Positions 8,554-16,355 of a DNA stretch of 19,940 nucleotides are shown piece by piece. The notes beneath the pieces were generated by a model. It was given only the letters and a program-made list of their open reading frames with translations, searched no databases and had not been told where the DNA came from. Position numbers and translations under genes: made by a program. Every line of letters starts with the position of its first letter. Within the stretch, counting starts at the first letter, position 1. Source of the stretch: an uncultured Clostridiaceae bacterium (GTDB lineage: Bacteria; Bacillota; Clostridia; TANB77; CAG-508); assembly GCA_958402495.1 (NCBI GenBank), contig CATXTS010000021.1:1-19940 (forward strand), given 5' to 3'.

Positions 8554-8593
8554 TTGCCAAAAAAGAACGTCCCTTTTGGCAACCTTTTGGCAA
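8554..8593 (-). repeat. Hairpin with duplicated arm between dnaB and tilS
   Basis: TTGCCAAAA (8554-8562) is inverted relative to TTTTGGCAA (8574-8582), giving a 9-bp stem and 11-nt loop. TTTTGGCAA occurs again at 8585-8593, so either copy could pair with the single opposite arm. It fills most of the 63-base dnaB-tilS gap. There is no T run after the stem on the minus strand, so an ordinary terminator is unlikely; RNA processing, stabilisation or attenuation are possibilities. Confidence 0.5.
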
Positions 8594-8594
8594 T

Positions 8595-9926
8595 TTATTC
8601 TCTGTATCTATCTATATTAGCAAATTTGGTATAATCGCCAAGCCATAATAATTCTACTGTTCCTGTAGAACCTGACCTATGTTTTGCTAAAATAACTTCT
8701 GCTATATTTTTCTTTTCACTTTCCTCATTATAATAGTCATCTCGATATAAGAACATAACGATATCGGCATCTTGCTCTATCGCTCCTGATTCACGAAGGT
8801 CAGATAACATAGGTCTATGGTCTGGACGTTGTTCTGGTGCTCTGGATAACTGTGATAATGCGATTACTGGTACATTAATTTCTTTAGCTAGTATCTTTAA
8901 GGAACGGCTAATTTCAGAAATTTCCTGCTCACGGCTAGAGTTTCTTTTTCCTGTGCCTTGTACTAGTTGCAAATAATCGATAACCACTAATCCTATATTT
9001 TTTTCCAGTTTTAGTTTTCTACACTTTGCTCTAATTTCCATAATAGAAATGCCAGGTGTATCATCTATAAATATTTGTGCTTCTGATAATTGACCTGATG
9101 CACTAGCTAATTTTGCCCAATCTTCGTCATCTATTTTACCAGTTCTGACTTTATTACTATCTACCATGGCTTCACTACATAAAATTCTGTTAGCCATTTG
9201 TTCTTTAGACATCTCTAGACTAAAAATAGCCACTGGTGTATTTCCTCTAGTTGCTGCATAACTAGCTATATTTAAAGCAAAAGCTGATTTTCCCATAGCT
9301 GGTCTTGCAGCCACTAATATTAAGTCAGAATTATGTAGGCCTGCTGTTTTATAGTCTAAATCTGCAAATCCAGTAGGCACACCAGTAATGTGTTGCTTCT
9401 GATTATATAGCTGTTCTAACTGTGTAAAGGTGTCTACTAAAATATCTTTCATAGAAGAATATCCTTTTTGATTTCTAGATTGAATGGCATCAAAAATTTT
9501 CTTTTCTGCTTGATCCATTAGTACATCTACTTCTTGTGTTTCATCATAGCCTAATTTGATTATTTCATTGGCTACTTTTAGTAAATTTCTTAATAGTGCT
9601 TTTTCTTCTACAATTTTGATATATTTATCGACATTGGCAGTAGTTGGTACTTTTTCTGGTAATTCGGCTAAGTACTCTAATCCACCTACTGCTTCTAGCT
9701 TTCCCATAGATGAAAGTTCTGCTTTTAAAGTAATAATGTCGACTGGTTCTGCTCGGTTATATAAGTTTAAAATAGCCCCATAAATGGTTTTATTATCCTC
9801 ACGATAAAAGTCTTCTTCTTTTAATACTTCAATAGCAGAAATAATAGCATCTTTATCTGTTAACATACTACCGATTACAGCTTGTTCTGCTTCTGTATCA
9901 TGTGGTGGCACTTTCCCTAAATCCAT
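8595..9926 (-). CDS. dnaB: Replicative DNA helicase DnaB (DnaC in Bacillus naming)
   Basis: Hexameric 5'-3' helicase that unwinds DNA at the replication fork and binds primase. The N-terminal collar domain starts with PPHDTEAEQAVIGSML and runs to about residue 110, then a linker, then the RecA-like motor from about 175. Walker A is ARPAMGKS (207-214), Walker B is in GLVVIDYLQLV (Asp317), and the DnaB-specific SDLRESGAIEQDAD and AKHRSGSTG segments are intact. Length 443 is normal and there is no intein. An AAGGGAAG ribosome site precedes the ATG by about 10 bases. It lies 47 bases after rplI in the conserved rplI-dnaB order of Firmicutes. Confidence 0.97.
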   Translation of the reverse strand: MDLGKVPPHDTEAEQAVIGSMLTDKDAIISAIEVLKEEDFYREDNKTIYGAILNLYNRAEPVDIITLKAELSSMGKLEAVGGLEYLAELPEKVPTTANVDKYIKIVEEKALLRNLLKVANEIIKLGYDETQEVDVLMDQAEKKIFDAIQSRNQKGYSSMKDILVDTFTQLEQLYNQKQHITGVPTGFADLDYKTAGLHNSDLILVAARPAMGKSAFALNIASYAATRGNTPVAIFSLEMSKEQMANRILCSEAMVDSNKVRTGKIDDEDWAKLASASGQLSEAQIFIDDTPGISIMEIRAKCRKLKLEKNIGLVVIDYLQLVQGTGKRNSSREQEISEISRSLKILAKEINVPVIALSQLSRAPEQRPDHRPMLSDLRESGAIEQDADIVMFLYRDDYYNEESEKKNIAEVILAKHRSGSTGTVELLWLGDYTKFANIDRYRE

Positions 9927-9973
9927 TTATTTTTACTTCCCTTCTAGTACTATCTTCATCTCTATTCTTCTGT

Positions 9974-10414
9974 TTAGATAACTTGTATCTTTAATTTGCC
10001 TATAACACCTTCATATAGCTTAATTTCTACTGTATATGTTCCCAAGTTTTTAATTGTCTCTTTTAAATTGATTTTCTTTTTATCGATTGTAATTTGATAT
10101 TGTTTTTGTAAATTTTCTGCTATTTCTTTAGCTGTAACGCCTCCAAATATTTTACCATTTTCTCCAGATTTCACTTCTACCTTAAGTAAAAGTTCTTTCA
10201 TTTTGTTAGCTACTTCTATAGCCTCTTCTTTTTCTATATCTTTTTTACGTTGGTTTGCCTGTTGCTTTGCCTGTAATTTTAGCATATTATCCTTAGTTGC
10301 CTCTAATGCTAAGTTTTTAGGAAATAGAAAATTTCTTGCATACCCATCACTCGCATTTATCACTTCGTCTTTTTTTCCAACACCTTTTATATTTTCTAAT
10401 AAAATTACTTTCAT
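9974..10414 (-). CDS. rplI: 50S ribosomal protein L9
   Basis: Two-domain ribosomal protein L9, which binds 23S rRNA and extends from the base of the L1 stalk. The N-terminal domain opens with MKVILLENIKGVGKKDEV and includes the GYARNFLFPKNLA signature. A long Lys/Glu/Gln-rich connecting helix (about 41-75) leads to the C-terminal domain with SGENGKIFGGVTAKEIAE. At 146 residues the length is typical. A strong GGAG site lies about 8 bases upstream of the ATG. First gene of rplI-dnaB-tilS. Confidence 0.97.
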   Translation of the reverse strand: MKVILLENIKGVGKKDEVINASDGYARNFLFPKNLALEATKDNMLKLQAKQQANQRKKDIEKEEAIEVANKMKELLLKVEVKSGENGKIFGGVTAKEIAENLQKQYQITIDKKKINLKETIKNLGTYTVEIKLYEGVIGKLKIQVI

Positions 10415-10459
10415 TTTGTCTTCTCCTTTCTGATTTGTCTATTTTTTAAGTTCCTATAT

Positions 10460-10488
10460 AGTTTACCGCAAATATGCCTTTTTTTCAA
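10460..10488 (-). promoter_or_regulatory. Probable promoter of rplI-dnaB-tilS
   Basis: TTGAAA (10483-10488) and TAAACT (10460-10465) on the minus strand have 17-base spacing and lie about 45 bases upstream of the rplI start, just past the terminator at 10499-10526. Confidence 0.5.
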
Positions 10489-10498
10489 GTAAACTAAG

Positions 10499-10526
10499 AA
10501 AAAAGATAGAAACTTCTACCTTTTTT
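10499..10526 (-). terminator. Rho-independent terminator after the DUF4870-like gene
   Basis: A 13-bp near-perfect inverted repeat (10499-10511 with 10514-10526) whose outer end is A/T runs. The single mismatch is A.C on the plus strand but a U.G wobble in minus-strand RNA, so it folds better as a terminator for the minus-strand gene ending at 10550. Confidence 0.65.
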
Positions 10527-10549
10527 TCCTTTTTTGTTTATTTTGTTTT

Positions 10550-10867
10550 TTATCCTTCTATCATTTTACCAAATACAGATTGTGCTAATTTTCCAACGAC
10601 TGGTAACTCTAAGTTTTCTTCTTTACACACTTTTACAATACCTATGACTTCAAATACAAAATATACGGCATTTAGTAATGTATAAAACATGGGTATATAA
10701 AACGGTAATAATCGATAACCAAAACTAATAATAAAATACATTGCCCATAAGGTAGTTGCCTGTGCTCCTACTAATTTTACTTCTCTACTACTATCTTTGA
10801 CTAACATAAATACAATTCCACAAACTGGAATGATATAAGATAAAATATTTTTTGCTTTATCACTCAT
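10550..10867 (-). CDS. Small multi-pass membrane protein, DUF4870-like
   Basis: A 105-residue hydrophobic protein with helices at about 8-23, 36-52 and 55-79. The pattern is a short N-terminus, a basic loop KDSSREVKLVGAQATTLW, then two closely spaced helices and a VVGKLAQSVFGKM tail. It recalls the DUF4870/Tic20-like family of unknown function. A GGAG ribosome site lies 8 bases before the ATG. It follows the LRR and membrane-anchored genes after a 130-base purine-rich gap and is ended by the hairpin at 10499-10526. I do not assign a function. Confidence 0.65.
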   Translation of the reverse strand: MSDKAKNILSYIIPVCGIVFMLVKDSSREVKLVGAQATTLWAMYFIISFGYRLLPFYIPMFYTLLNAVYFVFEVIGIVKVCKEENLELPVVGKLAQSVFGKMIEG

Positions 10868-10997
10868 TTTTTTCTCTCCTTTTTCTTTCTTATTTTCTTA
10901 TTTTTTTACTTTTTTACTTTTTTATTTTTCTTTTTTTATTGGTTTTCTATGGGTTTTCTTGGTTTCTAGTATTTTTTTCTAATATGGATTTTTTCTT
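10868..10997 (-). other. Low-complexity polypurine leader between two membrane-protein genes
   Basis: This gap is almost entirely purine on the minus strand, dominated by A runs broken by single T or G. There are short tandem repeats of an A-rich unit of about 7-8 bases near 10900-10930. No hairpin terminator or clear promoter is visible. It could be an unstructured leader or a slippage-prone tract. Confidence 0.5.
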
Positions 10998-11507
10998 TTA
11001 AAAGCCTAACATGTTTCCTTTTTGAATGACATATTCGTCTAGCCACAAGGTGTTTTCTTGTGTCTTAAAAAATAAACTTAAATCATATTCATCTCTAGTA
11101 TCTGCATAGGTAACTAACACATTTAATCTACCTCTACCATAAGCACTAACACTCATCCTCTTATACTGTTTTTGTATTAGTATCTCTATTTTTTTATCGG
11201 TTTCCATTTTCTGTCTTACTTTTTCTGACATGATTTCCATTACTGTTTTATTTCTGATACTTTCTGCACATTGTCTTACTAATTGAAATAAAATTTCTTC
11301 TGTATAGTTTGGAAAATCTGTTAAAAATTTTTTAACTATTTCTCCTCCTATTGCGCCTTCCATGGTAGCATCTATATTGGCACTATTAAACGGTGTATCT
11401 TTTAATACATGTTGTGTGGCTCTATATTTTAATCTATCTACTTTTACACCAATGAACATATAAATTGCAAATAATATAATGGCTATTATAATGATTACAA
11501 ATAGCAT
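10998..11507 (-). CDS. Membrane-anchored protein of unknown function
   Basis: A 169-residue protein with one N-terminal transmembrane helix (about 2-20, very Ile-rich), then a soluble domain. The domain contains a helical part (MEGAIGGEIVKKFLTDFPNYTEEILFQLVRQCAESI) and a strand-rich part (RGRLNVLVTYADTRDEYDLSLFFK) that looks vaguely like a Tim44/NTF2-type alpha+beta fold; I am not confident in that. A perfect AGGAGG site precedes the ATG by 7 bases, and only 15 bases separate it from the LRR gene stop, so they are co-transcribed. Function not recognised. Confidence 0.75.
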   Translation of the reverse strand: MLFVIIIIAIILFAIYMFIGVKVDRLKYRATQHVLKDTPFNSANIDATMEGAIGGEIVKKFLTDFPNYTEEILFQLVRQCAESIRNKTVMEIMSEKVRQKMETDKKIEILIQKQYKRMSVSAYGRGRLNVLVTYADTRDEYDLSLFFKTQENTLWLDEYVIQKGNMLGF

Positions 11508-11522
11508 TTTTTCTTCCTCCTT

Positions 11523-13175
11523 CTATGGTACTTCTTTATACTTTTTATATTTCCTATATAAGAGAATACCTATTCCCACGGTTCCTATTAGTAAAATTGC
11601 CTTGATGCTTGTACTTCCTGTTTGTGGTATCACTCCATTTGCTACTGTATTGTCTAGGATTTCATTTTTTTCTTCTAAGGCATTACTATTTGTACCGCCT
11701 TCTTCCTGCCCCTCTATGATAATAGAAATTTTACTATTATTTGCTCTTCCTTCTTCTATCTCTATTGTCGGATTTTTACCAGTTATATAAATCATTTTTT
11801 TATCTTCTGAAAGATAGCATTGTTTACAATTATATTTACATCCTGGAGAATATAAAACACTATTAGGTTCTGCGCACATAGTGATTATACTAGGTGCACT
11901 AATCTGTTTATTGCTTTTACTCCTTATCGTTCCAGTTTGTGCTTCTACTACTGAAAACCAAACTTTATTAAGATTTTCTAACACTCGCATATCCATTATT
12001 TGATTTCCGGCAATATCTAACATTTCTATATTGGTTAGTTTTGTAAGTGCCTGTATATCTATTATTTGATTTTCTGAAACAATTAAACTTTTTAAATTTG
12101 TTAAATTTGCAAGTGGTGTTATGTCTGTTATTTGATTATACGATAACCATAACTCTTCTAATTTTAATAAATTTCTAACTGGTGTTATATCTACTACTTG
12201 ATTAGAAGTTAACCATAAGCTGTTTAATTCTAACAAATTCTCAATTGGCGTTATATCCGTTATCTGATTATTTATTAGCCACAAGTTATATAATTTTGTT
12301 AAATGACTGACTGCTTGTATATCTTTTATTTGGTTATATCTTGCAGATAAATATGTTAAATTAGTTAAATCTTTGATTGGTGTCAAATCTACAATTTCAT
12401 TCTTCATCATTTCTATTCCAGTCAAATTCTTTAAATTTTGAAGGGGACGAATATCTATAATCTTATTTTCTCCCATTGCTACATACTCTAAATTCATCAA
12501 TTTTTCTATAGGCTGAATACTAGTTATTTGATTATGTCCCATCAGTAAATGATTTAGGTTTGAAAGTTTTTCTATTCCTTCTATACTTTCTAAACAATTG
12601 TAGGAAATCTCTAACCACTGCAAATTCTTTAATTCGGTTATTGAATATATGTCCTTTATTTGATTATGGGAAATAGATAAGTGCTCTAATTTTTCTAGTT
12701 CCTTTATTTCCTCTACATCTTCTATCTGGTTCTGGTCTATTTCTAATGTCATTAATTTTTTTAAACTTTTCAAAGGACTAATATCTGAAATTTCATTAAC
12801 ACGTGCATATAAGAATACCAAATTTGTTAACTTTTCTATTCCATTTATTTTTTTTATCTTTTTGTCTGAAATATCTATTTCTCTTATTTTATTTATATTT
12901 TTTTGTGTTATTTTTAAAGTTTTCTGTTTAGAATCAATTTCTTCTATTTTTCCTTCTAGTTGATTCTTTATGGCTATAAACATATTTTCATCTTCAAATA
13001 CTATTGTTTCTATAACTTCATCTGTTGCTTTTACAGATATTCTGATATTAGATAATATAAAAGATATTGTTAAAATTAAAAATAATACCCAAATAATTTT
13101 TTTAACATATTCCCTCCTGCTTTTATATAAAACTATACTGTCCTCGCTTTTCCATTTACTACTGCATTTTTTCAA
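11523..13175 (-). CDS. Internalin-like leucine-rich-repeat cell-wall surface protein with LPXTG-type anchor
   Basis: A 550-residue exported protein. A basic N-terminus and hydrophobic segment (about 27-42) form a signal peptide. From about residue 96 to 408 there are at least 12 LRRs with an invariant 22-residue spacing: the Asn of the NQI..I motif falls at 149, 171, 193 and on to 391. A ~100-residue strand-rich region contains Cys434 and the cluster C446-xxx-C450-xx-C453. The C-terminus has a sortase signal IPQTG (516-520), a hydrophobic helix and a basic tail. It probably mediates adhesion, by analogy with internalins. The only in-frame start with a ribosome site is TTG at 13175 (GGGGTG upstream). 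A better AGGAGG precedes an ATG at 13108 that is out of frame by one slip on an A7 tract. Confidence 0.88.
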   Translation of the reverse strand: MKKCSSKWKSEDSIVLYKSRREYVKKIIWVLFLILTISFILSNIRISVKATDEVIETIVFEDENMFIAIKNQLEGKIEEIDSKQKTLKITQKNINKIREIDISDKKIKKINGIEKLTNLVFLYARVNEISDISPLKSLKKLMTLEIDQNQIEDVEEIKELEKLEHLSISHNQIKDIYSITELKNLQWLEISYNCLESIEGIEKLSNLNHLLMGHNQITSIQPIEKLMNLEYVAMGENKIIDIRPLQNLKNLTGIEMMKNEIVDLTPIKDLTNLTYLSARYNQIKDIQAVSHLTKLYNLWLINNQITDITPIENLLELNSLWLTSNQVVDITPVRNLLKLEELWLSYNQITDITPLANLTNLKSLIVSENQIIDIQALTKLTNIEMLDIAGNQIMDMRVLENLNKVWFSVVEAQTGTIRSKSNKQISAPSIITMCAEPNSVLYSPGCKYNCKQCYLSEDKKMIYITGKNPTIEIEEGRANNSKISIIIEGQEEGGTNSNALEEKNEILDNTVANGVIPQTGSTSIKAILLIGTVGIGILLYRKYKKYKEVP

Positions 13176-13359
13176 CTTTTCACCCCTTTTTCTTCGTTTT
13201 GTTTCATTTTAGCGCATCTATTGTTTTTCTTTCTATGATTTTTTTAAGAATATGTAATCTATATTTCACATAATCTTCCAATTTTTTTAGTTTCTTGACA
13301 AAGTATAGTATAATAAATTTAGTAAGAAAAACCATGATTTATAAGTGAGATGAAGGATT

Positions 13360-13782
13360 ATGAAAATGCCTAATAAGATAGATAGTAAAATGATAGCAGT
13401 CTGTGGAATGAATTGTCTGGTATGCTATAAACATTTGTTAAGTAAAAAATATGCTAAAAAATGTAATGGTTGTAAGTATGATGATGAAACATTACCAGAA
13501 CATTGTAGAAATTGTAAAATAAAAGACTGTGTTAAAAATAAAAAGTTAAACTATTATTTTGAATGTGAATCATATCCTTGTCAATGGATTAAAAATTTAG
13601 ATAAAAGTTACAAGCTAAGATATAAAACAAGTTTAATTGAAAATGAATTTTTTATAAAAGCTAATGGCATCGAAGCATTCTTGAAAAAAGAAAGGCAAAA
13701 ATGGTCTTGTTCAAACTGTGATGGCGCTCTATCCTTACATGATAGATTTTGTAGTGAATGTCAAAACGCTATTGACCAATAA
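13360..13782 (+). CDS. Cys-rich zinc-ribbon protein, DUF3795-type
   Basis: A 140-residue cytoplasmic protein with 14 cysteines. The N-terminal VCGMNCLVCYKHL (C15, C19, C22), then CNGC (35-38), CRNC (49-52), C57, C69 and C74, resembles DUF3795, a family of unknown function often with a metal or Fe-S type Cys pattern. A C-terminal zinc ribbon is formed by CSNC (117-120) and CSEC (131-134). The start ATG follows a GAAGG ribosome site; Met3 is an alternative. It is transcribed opposite to all neighbours and ends at a bidirectional hairpin shared with gdpP. Sitting between gdpP and the LRR gene, it belongs to the accessory block that splits the usual gdpP-rplI pair. Confidence 0.75.
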   Translation: MKMPNKIDSKMIAVCGMNCLVCYKHLLSKKYAKKCNGCKYDDETLPEHCRNCKIKDCVKNKKLNYYFECESYPCQWIKNLDKSYKLRYKTSLIENEFFIKANGIEAFLKKERQKWSCSNCDGALSLHDRFCSECQNAIDQ

Positions 13783-13831
13783 ACTAAAAATAGTAAAAGC
13801 GTCTATCTCTTTTTTTTACTTTATCAGCCAC

Positions 13832-13865
13832 AAAAAAAGAACAAGCGTATTTGCTTGTCCTTTTT
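13832..13865. terminator. Bidirectional terminator between the DUF3795 gene and gdpP
   Basis: The stem ACAAGC (13841-13846) with GCTTGT (13853-13858) around a 6-nt loop is extended by A and T runs on either side (13832-13838 and 13861-13865). It gives a T tract on both strands. One internal mismatch becomes a G.U pair in minus-strand RNA, so it is stronger for gdpP. Confidence 0.75.
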
Positions 13866-13881
13866 CTTATTTCCCTGTTTT

Positions 13882-15915
13882 TTAACTTAAAATTTCTGTA
13901 AAGTATTCATTAATTCTATTTATTAATTCTTGTTTGACTTCTTCTGTGTTCATTCCCTCTACTTGGGCACCTGCCAAGGTGATATGACCTCCGCCACCTA
14001 ATTTTTCTAAGATAACTTGTACATTAATATCGCCTATAGAACGACCACTAATACAAACTTTATCTCCTAAATTACCGATAACAAAAGAGGCAGTTATATC
14101 ACTAATGGTTAATAGTTCGTCTGCTGCTTTTGCACAAATAATATTACTATTGGTATCTTCTTTATCGTAAATAGATATACCGATTGTACTGTTAACAATT
14201 TCTGCTTTAGCTACAATCTCAGAAATTTTATGGTAGGTATCTAAATCACTTTGGAACCATTTTTTAACTTTAATAATATCTACTCCACATTTACGTAAGT
14301 ATGCTGCTGCTTCAAACGTTCTAACACCTGTTTTGAAAGTAAAGTTTTTGGTATCCATCATGATACCAGCATATAAACCTTCTGTTTCTATTTGGGTTAA
14401 TTTTACATCGTTTTCTGAATACTCAATTAACTCTGTTACTAGTTCTGCTGCTGAAGAAGCATACACTTCATGGAAAGTTAAGATGGCATTTTCTATAAAG
14501 TCTGGACTTCTTCTATGATGGTCGATAATGACAATTTTATTGGTCTTTTCTAATAGTTCTGGTACTTCTACATAATTTTTCTTATGCGTATCTACAATAA
14601 TTAGTAACGTTTCTGGTGTTATAAGTTCTAATGCCATTTCTTTATTAATGATGGCCTCTTGGTAAGCTTCTTCTTTTTTAGCCTCTTCTATAAAGTGGTC
14701 TATACTCATTCCAAAAGTATTATTAATTATATAGGCTTCTTTTCCTATCGTTTTGGCTAAACGATAAATCCCAAAGCTTGAGCCCATAGCATCTATATCA
14801 CTATTGGTATGTCCCATTATCATAATATTCTTAGATTCCTGCATTAATTCTTCTAATGCATGGGATACAATTCTAGCCTTTACCTTTGTTCTTTTTTCCA
14901 TCTCTTGGGCTCTTCCACCAAAGAAATTATATTTACCATCTTTTCTAACAACGGCTTGGTCTCCACCACGTCCTAGTGCTAAATCCATAGCTGCATTGGC
15001 TGATTTATATTTTTCATAATTAGATTTTCCTTCGTTCGATATAGCTATACTTAAAGTCGATTGTATTTTTCCTGGAATACTAATTTCTTTGATAGTGTCT
15101 AACACATTAAAACGATTTTCTTCTAATATTTCAATGTATTTTTGTTCTAATATTACTACAAAGGTATCACGGTCTGATTTTACAATCAATCCTTCAAATG
15201 TACTTGCCCAATCATATAAGTTTTTTTCAATTTGTGCTACAATTTGTGGTCTATCTTCACTAGGAATTCTTTGCATAATCTCTTCATAGTTATCAATCAT
15301 GATGATGCCCACACAGATTCTAGAATTTTTATATTTTTCTGCCAATTCCATACTTTGTGTTTCATCTATAAAATATAAAGTAGCCATATATTCTTCATCT
15401 TTATTTTTGTCTTTTTCTTTAGATTTTACATACTCTCCTAATATTTTATATGTTTTATCTCCTATTTTAATTTGCTTCTTAATTAGTTCTTCTAGTTCTT
15501 TCTTATTTTCTTCACTACTGTTTTCAATTTCTAATTTTAGTTCTCTTACAATGTTATTTAAGTAACTATTAATATCAATATTGGCAAACTCATGAATGAA
15601 TTTAGAACTCTTCCATATAATATTTCCATCGGTTTCGATAATAATTAATGGAAAGGGAGAGTTAATTAATGTACTTTTGGCAGCATTATCTACAGTTAAA
15701 GTTAAGTCTTTGATATGTTCTGATAACTCTGCTTTTCTTTTATTGTTTGTCCAAGAAGCATACATTAAGATTAAAATATACAATAGAATTGCAGGCGTAA
15801 TATAATTGACTTCATACATACATAATACTATTAAAAGCACTGCAATAATGACTAAATATATCTTTGTTTTGGATACTAGTTTATCAAATAATTTTCTATT
15901 ATTACTTTGCGGCAT
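13882..15915 (-). CDS. gdpP: Cyclic-di-AMP phosphodiesterase GdpP (DHH/DHHA1 family)
   Basis: Membrane-bound enzyme that hydrolyses c-di-AMP to pApA, controlling potassium, osmotic and wall homeostasis. Two N-terminal transmembrane helices (about 18-34 and 39-55) are followed by a degenerate PAS domain (about 80-190) and a degenerate GGDEF domain (about 198-335) without an intact GGDEF motif, as usual for GdpP. The DHH catalytic set is visible: His369, Asp373, Asp375 in GHTNSDIDAMG, Asp442 in VDTH, and Asp465-His466-His467, with Asp521 further on. The DHHA1 domain ends with GGGGH (640-644). Length 677 is normal. A GGAG site precedes the ATG by 6 bases. In Firmicutes it usually adjoins rplI; here 3.4 kb separate them. 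Confidence 0.96.
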   Translation of the reverse strand: MPQSNNRKLFDKLVSKTKIYLVIIAVLLIVLCMYEVNYITPAILLYILILMYASWTNNKRKAELSEHIKDLTLTVDNAAKSTLINSPFPLIIIETDGNIIWKSSKFIHEFANIDINSYLNNIVRELKLEIENSSEENKKELEELIKKQIKIGDKTYKILGEYVKSKEKDKNKDEEYMATLYFIDETQSMELAEKYKNSRICVGIIMIDNYEEIMQRIPSEDRPQIVAQIEKNLYDWASTFEGLIVKSDRDTFVVILEQKYIEILEENRFNVLDTIKEISIPGKIQSTLSIAISNEGKSNYEKYKSANAAMDLALGRGGDQAVVRKDGKYNFFGGRAQEMEKRTKVKARIVSHALEELMQESKNIMIMGHTNSDIDAMGSSFGIYRLAKTIGKEAYIINNTFGMSIDHFIEEAKKEEAYQEAIINKEMALELITPETLLIIVDTHKKNYVEVPELLEKTNKIVIIDHHRRSPDFIENAILTFHEVYASSAAELVTELIEYSENDVKLTQIETEGLYAGIMMDTKNFTFKTGVRTFEAAAYLRKCGVDIIKVKKWFQSDLDTYHKISEIVAKAEIVNSTIGISIYDKEDTNSNIICAKAADELLTISDITASFVIGNLGDKVCISGRSIGDINVQVILEKLGGGGHITLAGAQVEGMNTEEVKQELINRINEYFTEILS

Positions 15916-15946
15916 AGCAATCTCCTTTACCTTATTTACAAAGTCT

Positions 15947-15975
15947 ATTTTACTCTTATTTGCTTATTTTGTCAA
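15947..15975 (-). promoter_or_regulatory. Promoter of gdpP
   Basis: TTGACA (15970-15975) and TAAAAT (15947-15952) on the minus strand are spaced exactly 17 bases apart, about 32 bases upstream of the gdpP start codon. Confidence 0.75.
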
Positions 15976-16034
15976 GGATAGCGCCTTTTAGTTCGTTATT
16001 TTTGACTTCTAGCAAAGACATGAAATGCAAAAAT

Positions 16035-16078
16035 AGAATATAGAAAATATGTGATTAATACCCTCTTTCCTATATTCT
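16035..16078 (-). terminator. Possible terminator downstream of the frameshifted pilin-lectin gene
   Basis: AGAATATAG (16035-16043) and CTATATTCT (16070-16078) form a 9-bp stem with a 26-nt loop. On the minus strand the stem is followed by ATTTTTG. The weak T run and long loop make this uncertain. A separate 10-bp inverted repeat lies closer to the gene (TTCTTATTCT at 16132-16141 and AGAATAAGAA at 16169-16178), with no T tail. Confidence 0.4.
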
Positions 16079-16193
16079 TTTTTCCACTATTTAATAAGGC
16101 TAACTAATGCTATTGAAAATGATTACCTTGTTTCTTATTCTTTTTTGTTCTCTCTTTAGCTGGCTGATAGAATAAGAACGCCTTTAAAAACTA

Positions 16194-16355
16194 GGATACA
16201 ATTAGTACTGCACGAAACCCTGTATGGAAATCGCTAGAGCCATTAGAACGAAGGAAATAGAATAGACCGGCATTTGAGCCATTCCAGAAAGTACCTCCAT
16301 GAACTGAAAGTGGATGATCTAAGCCTGGGTAATACGAGTGGTCGCTATACCATGA
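16194..16355 (-). repeat. Candidate DGR variable repeat, copy 1
   Basis: The last 54 sense codons of the frameshifted paralog run from SWYSDHSYYP to GFRAVLIVS. They align without gaps to 18217-18378. About 42-48% GC against 33% or less upstream. The residues that vary between the copies are those predicted to be surface loops of the lectin fold, while W, NG, AGLF and GFRAVL are constant. Confidence 0.6.

Noticed and set aside
8532..8582. Longer TilS start at 8582
   Set aside because: It would translate the intergenic inverted repeat, adds residues not seen in TilS, and the ATG at 8531 has a better ribosome site and places the PP-loop at the usual distance.
11815..11840. Radical-SAM motif in the LRR protein
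   Set aside because: CxxxCxxC spacing matches, but the surrounding ~100 residues do not resemble a radical-SAM barrel and the protein has a signal peptide and wall anchor.
13295..13314. TTGACA and TATAAT as a promoter for the DUF3795-type gene
   Set aside because: The two hexamers are only 8 bases apart, so they cannot act together. No good partner at 16-18 bases exists for either, so I do not annotate a promoter.
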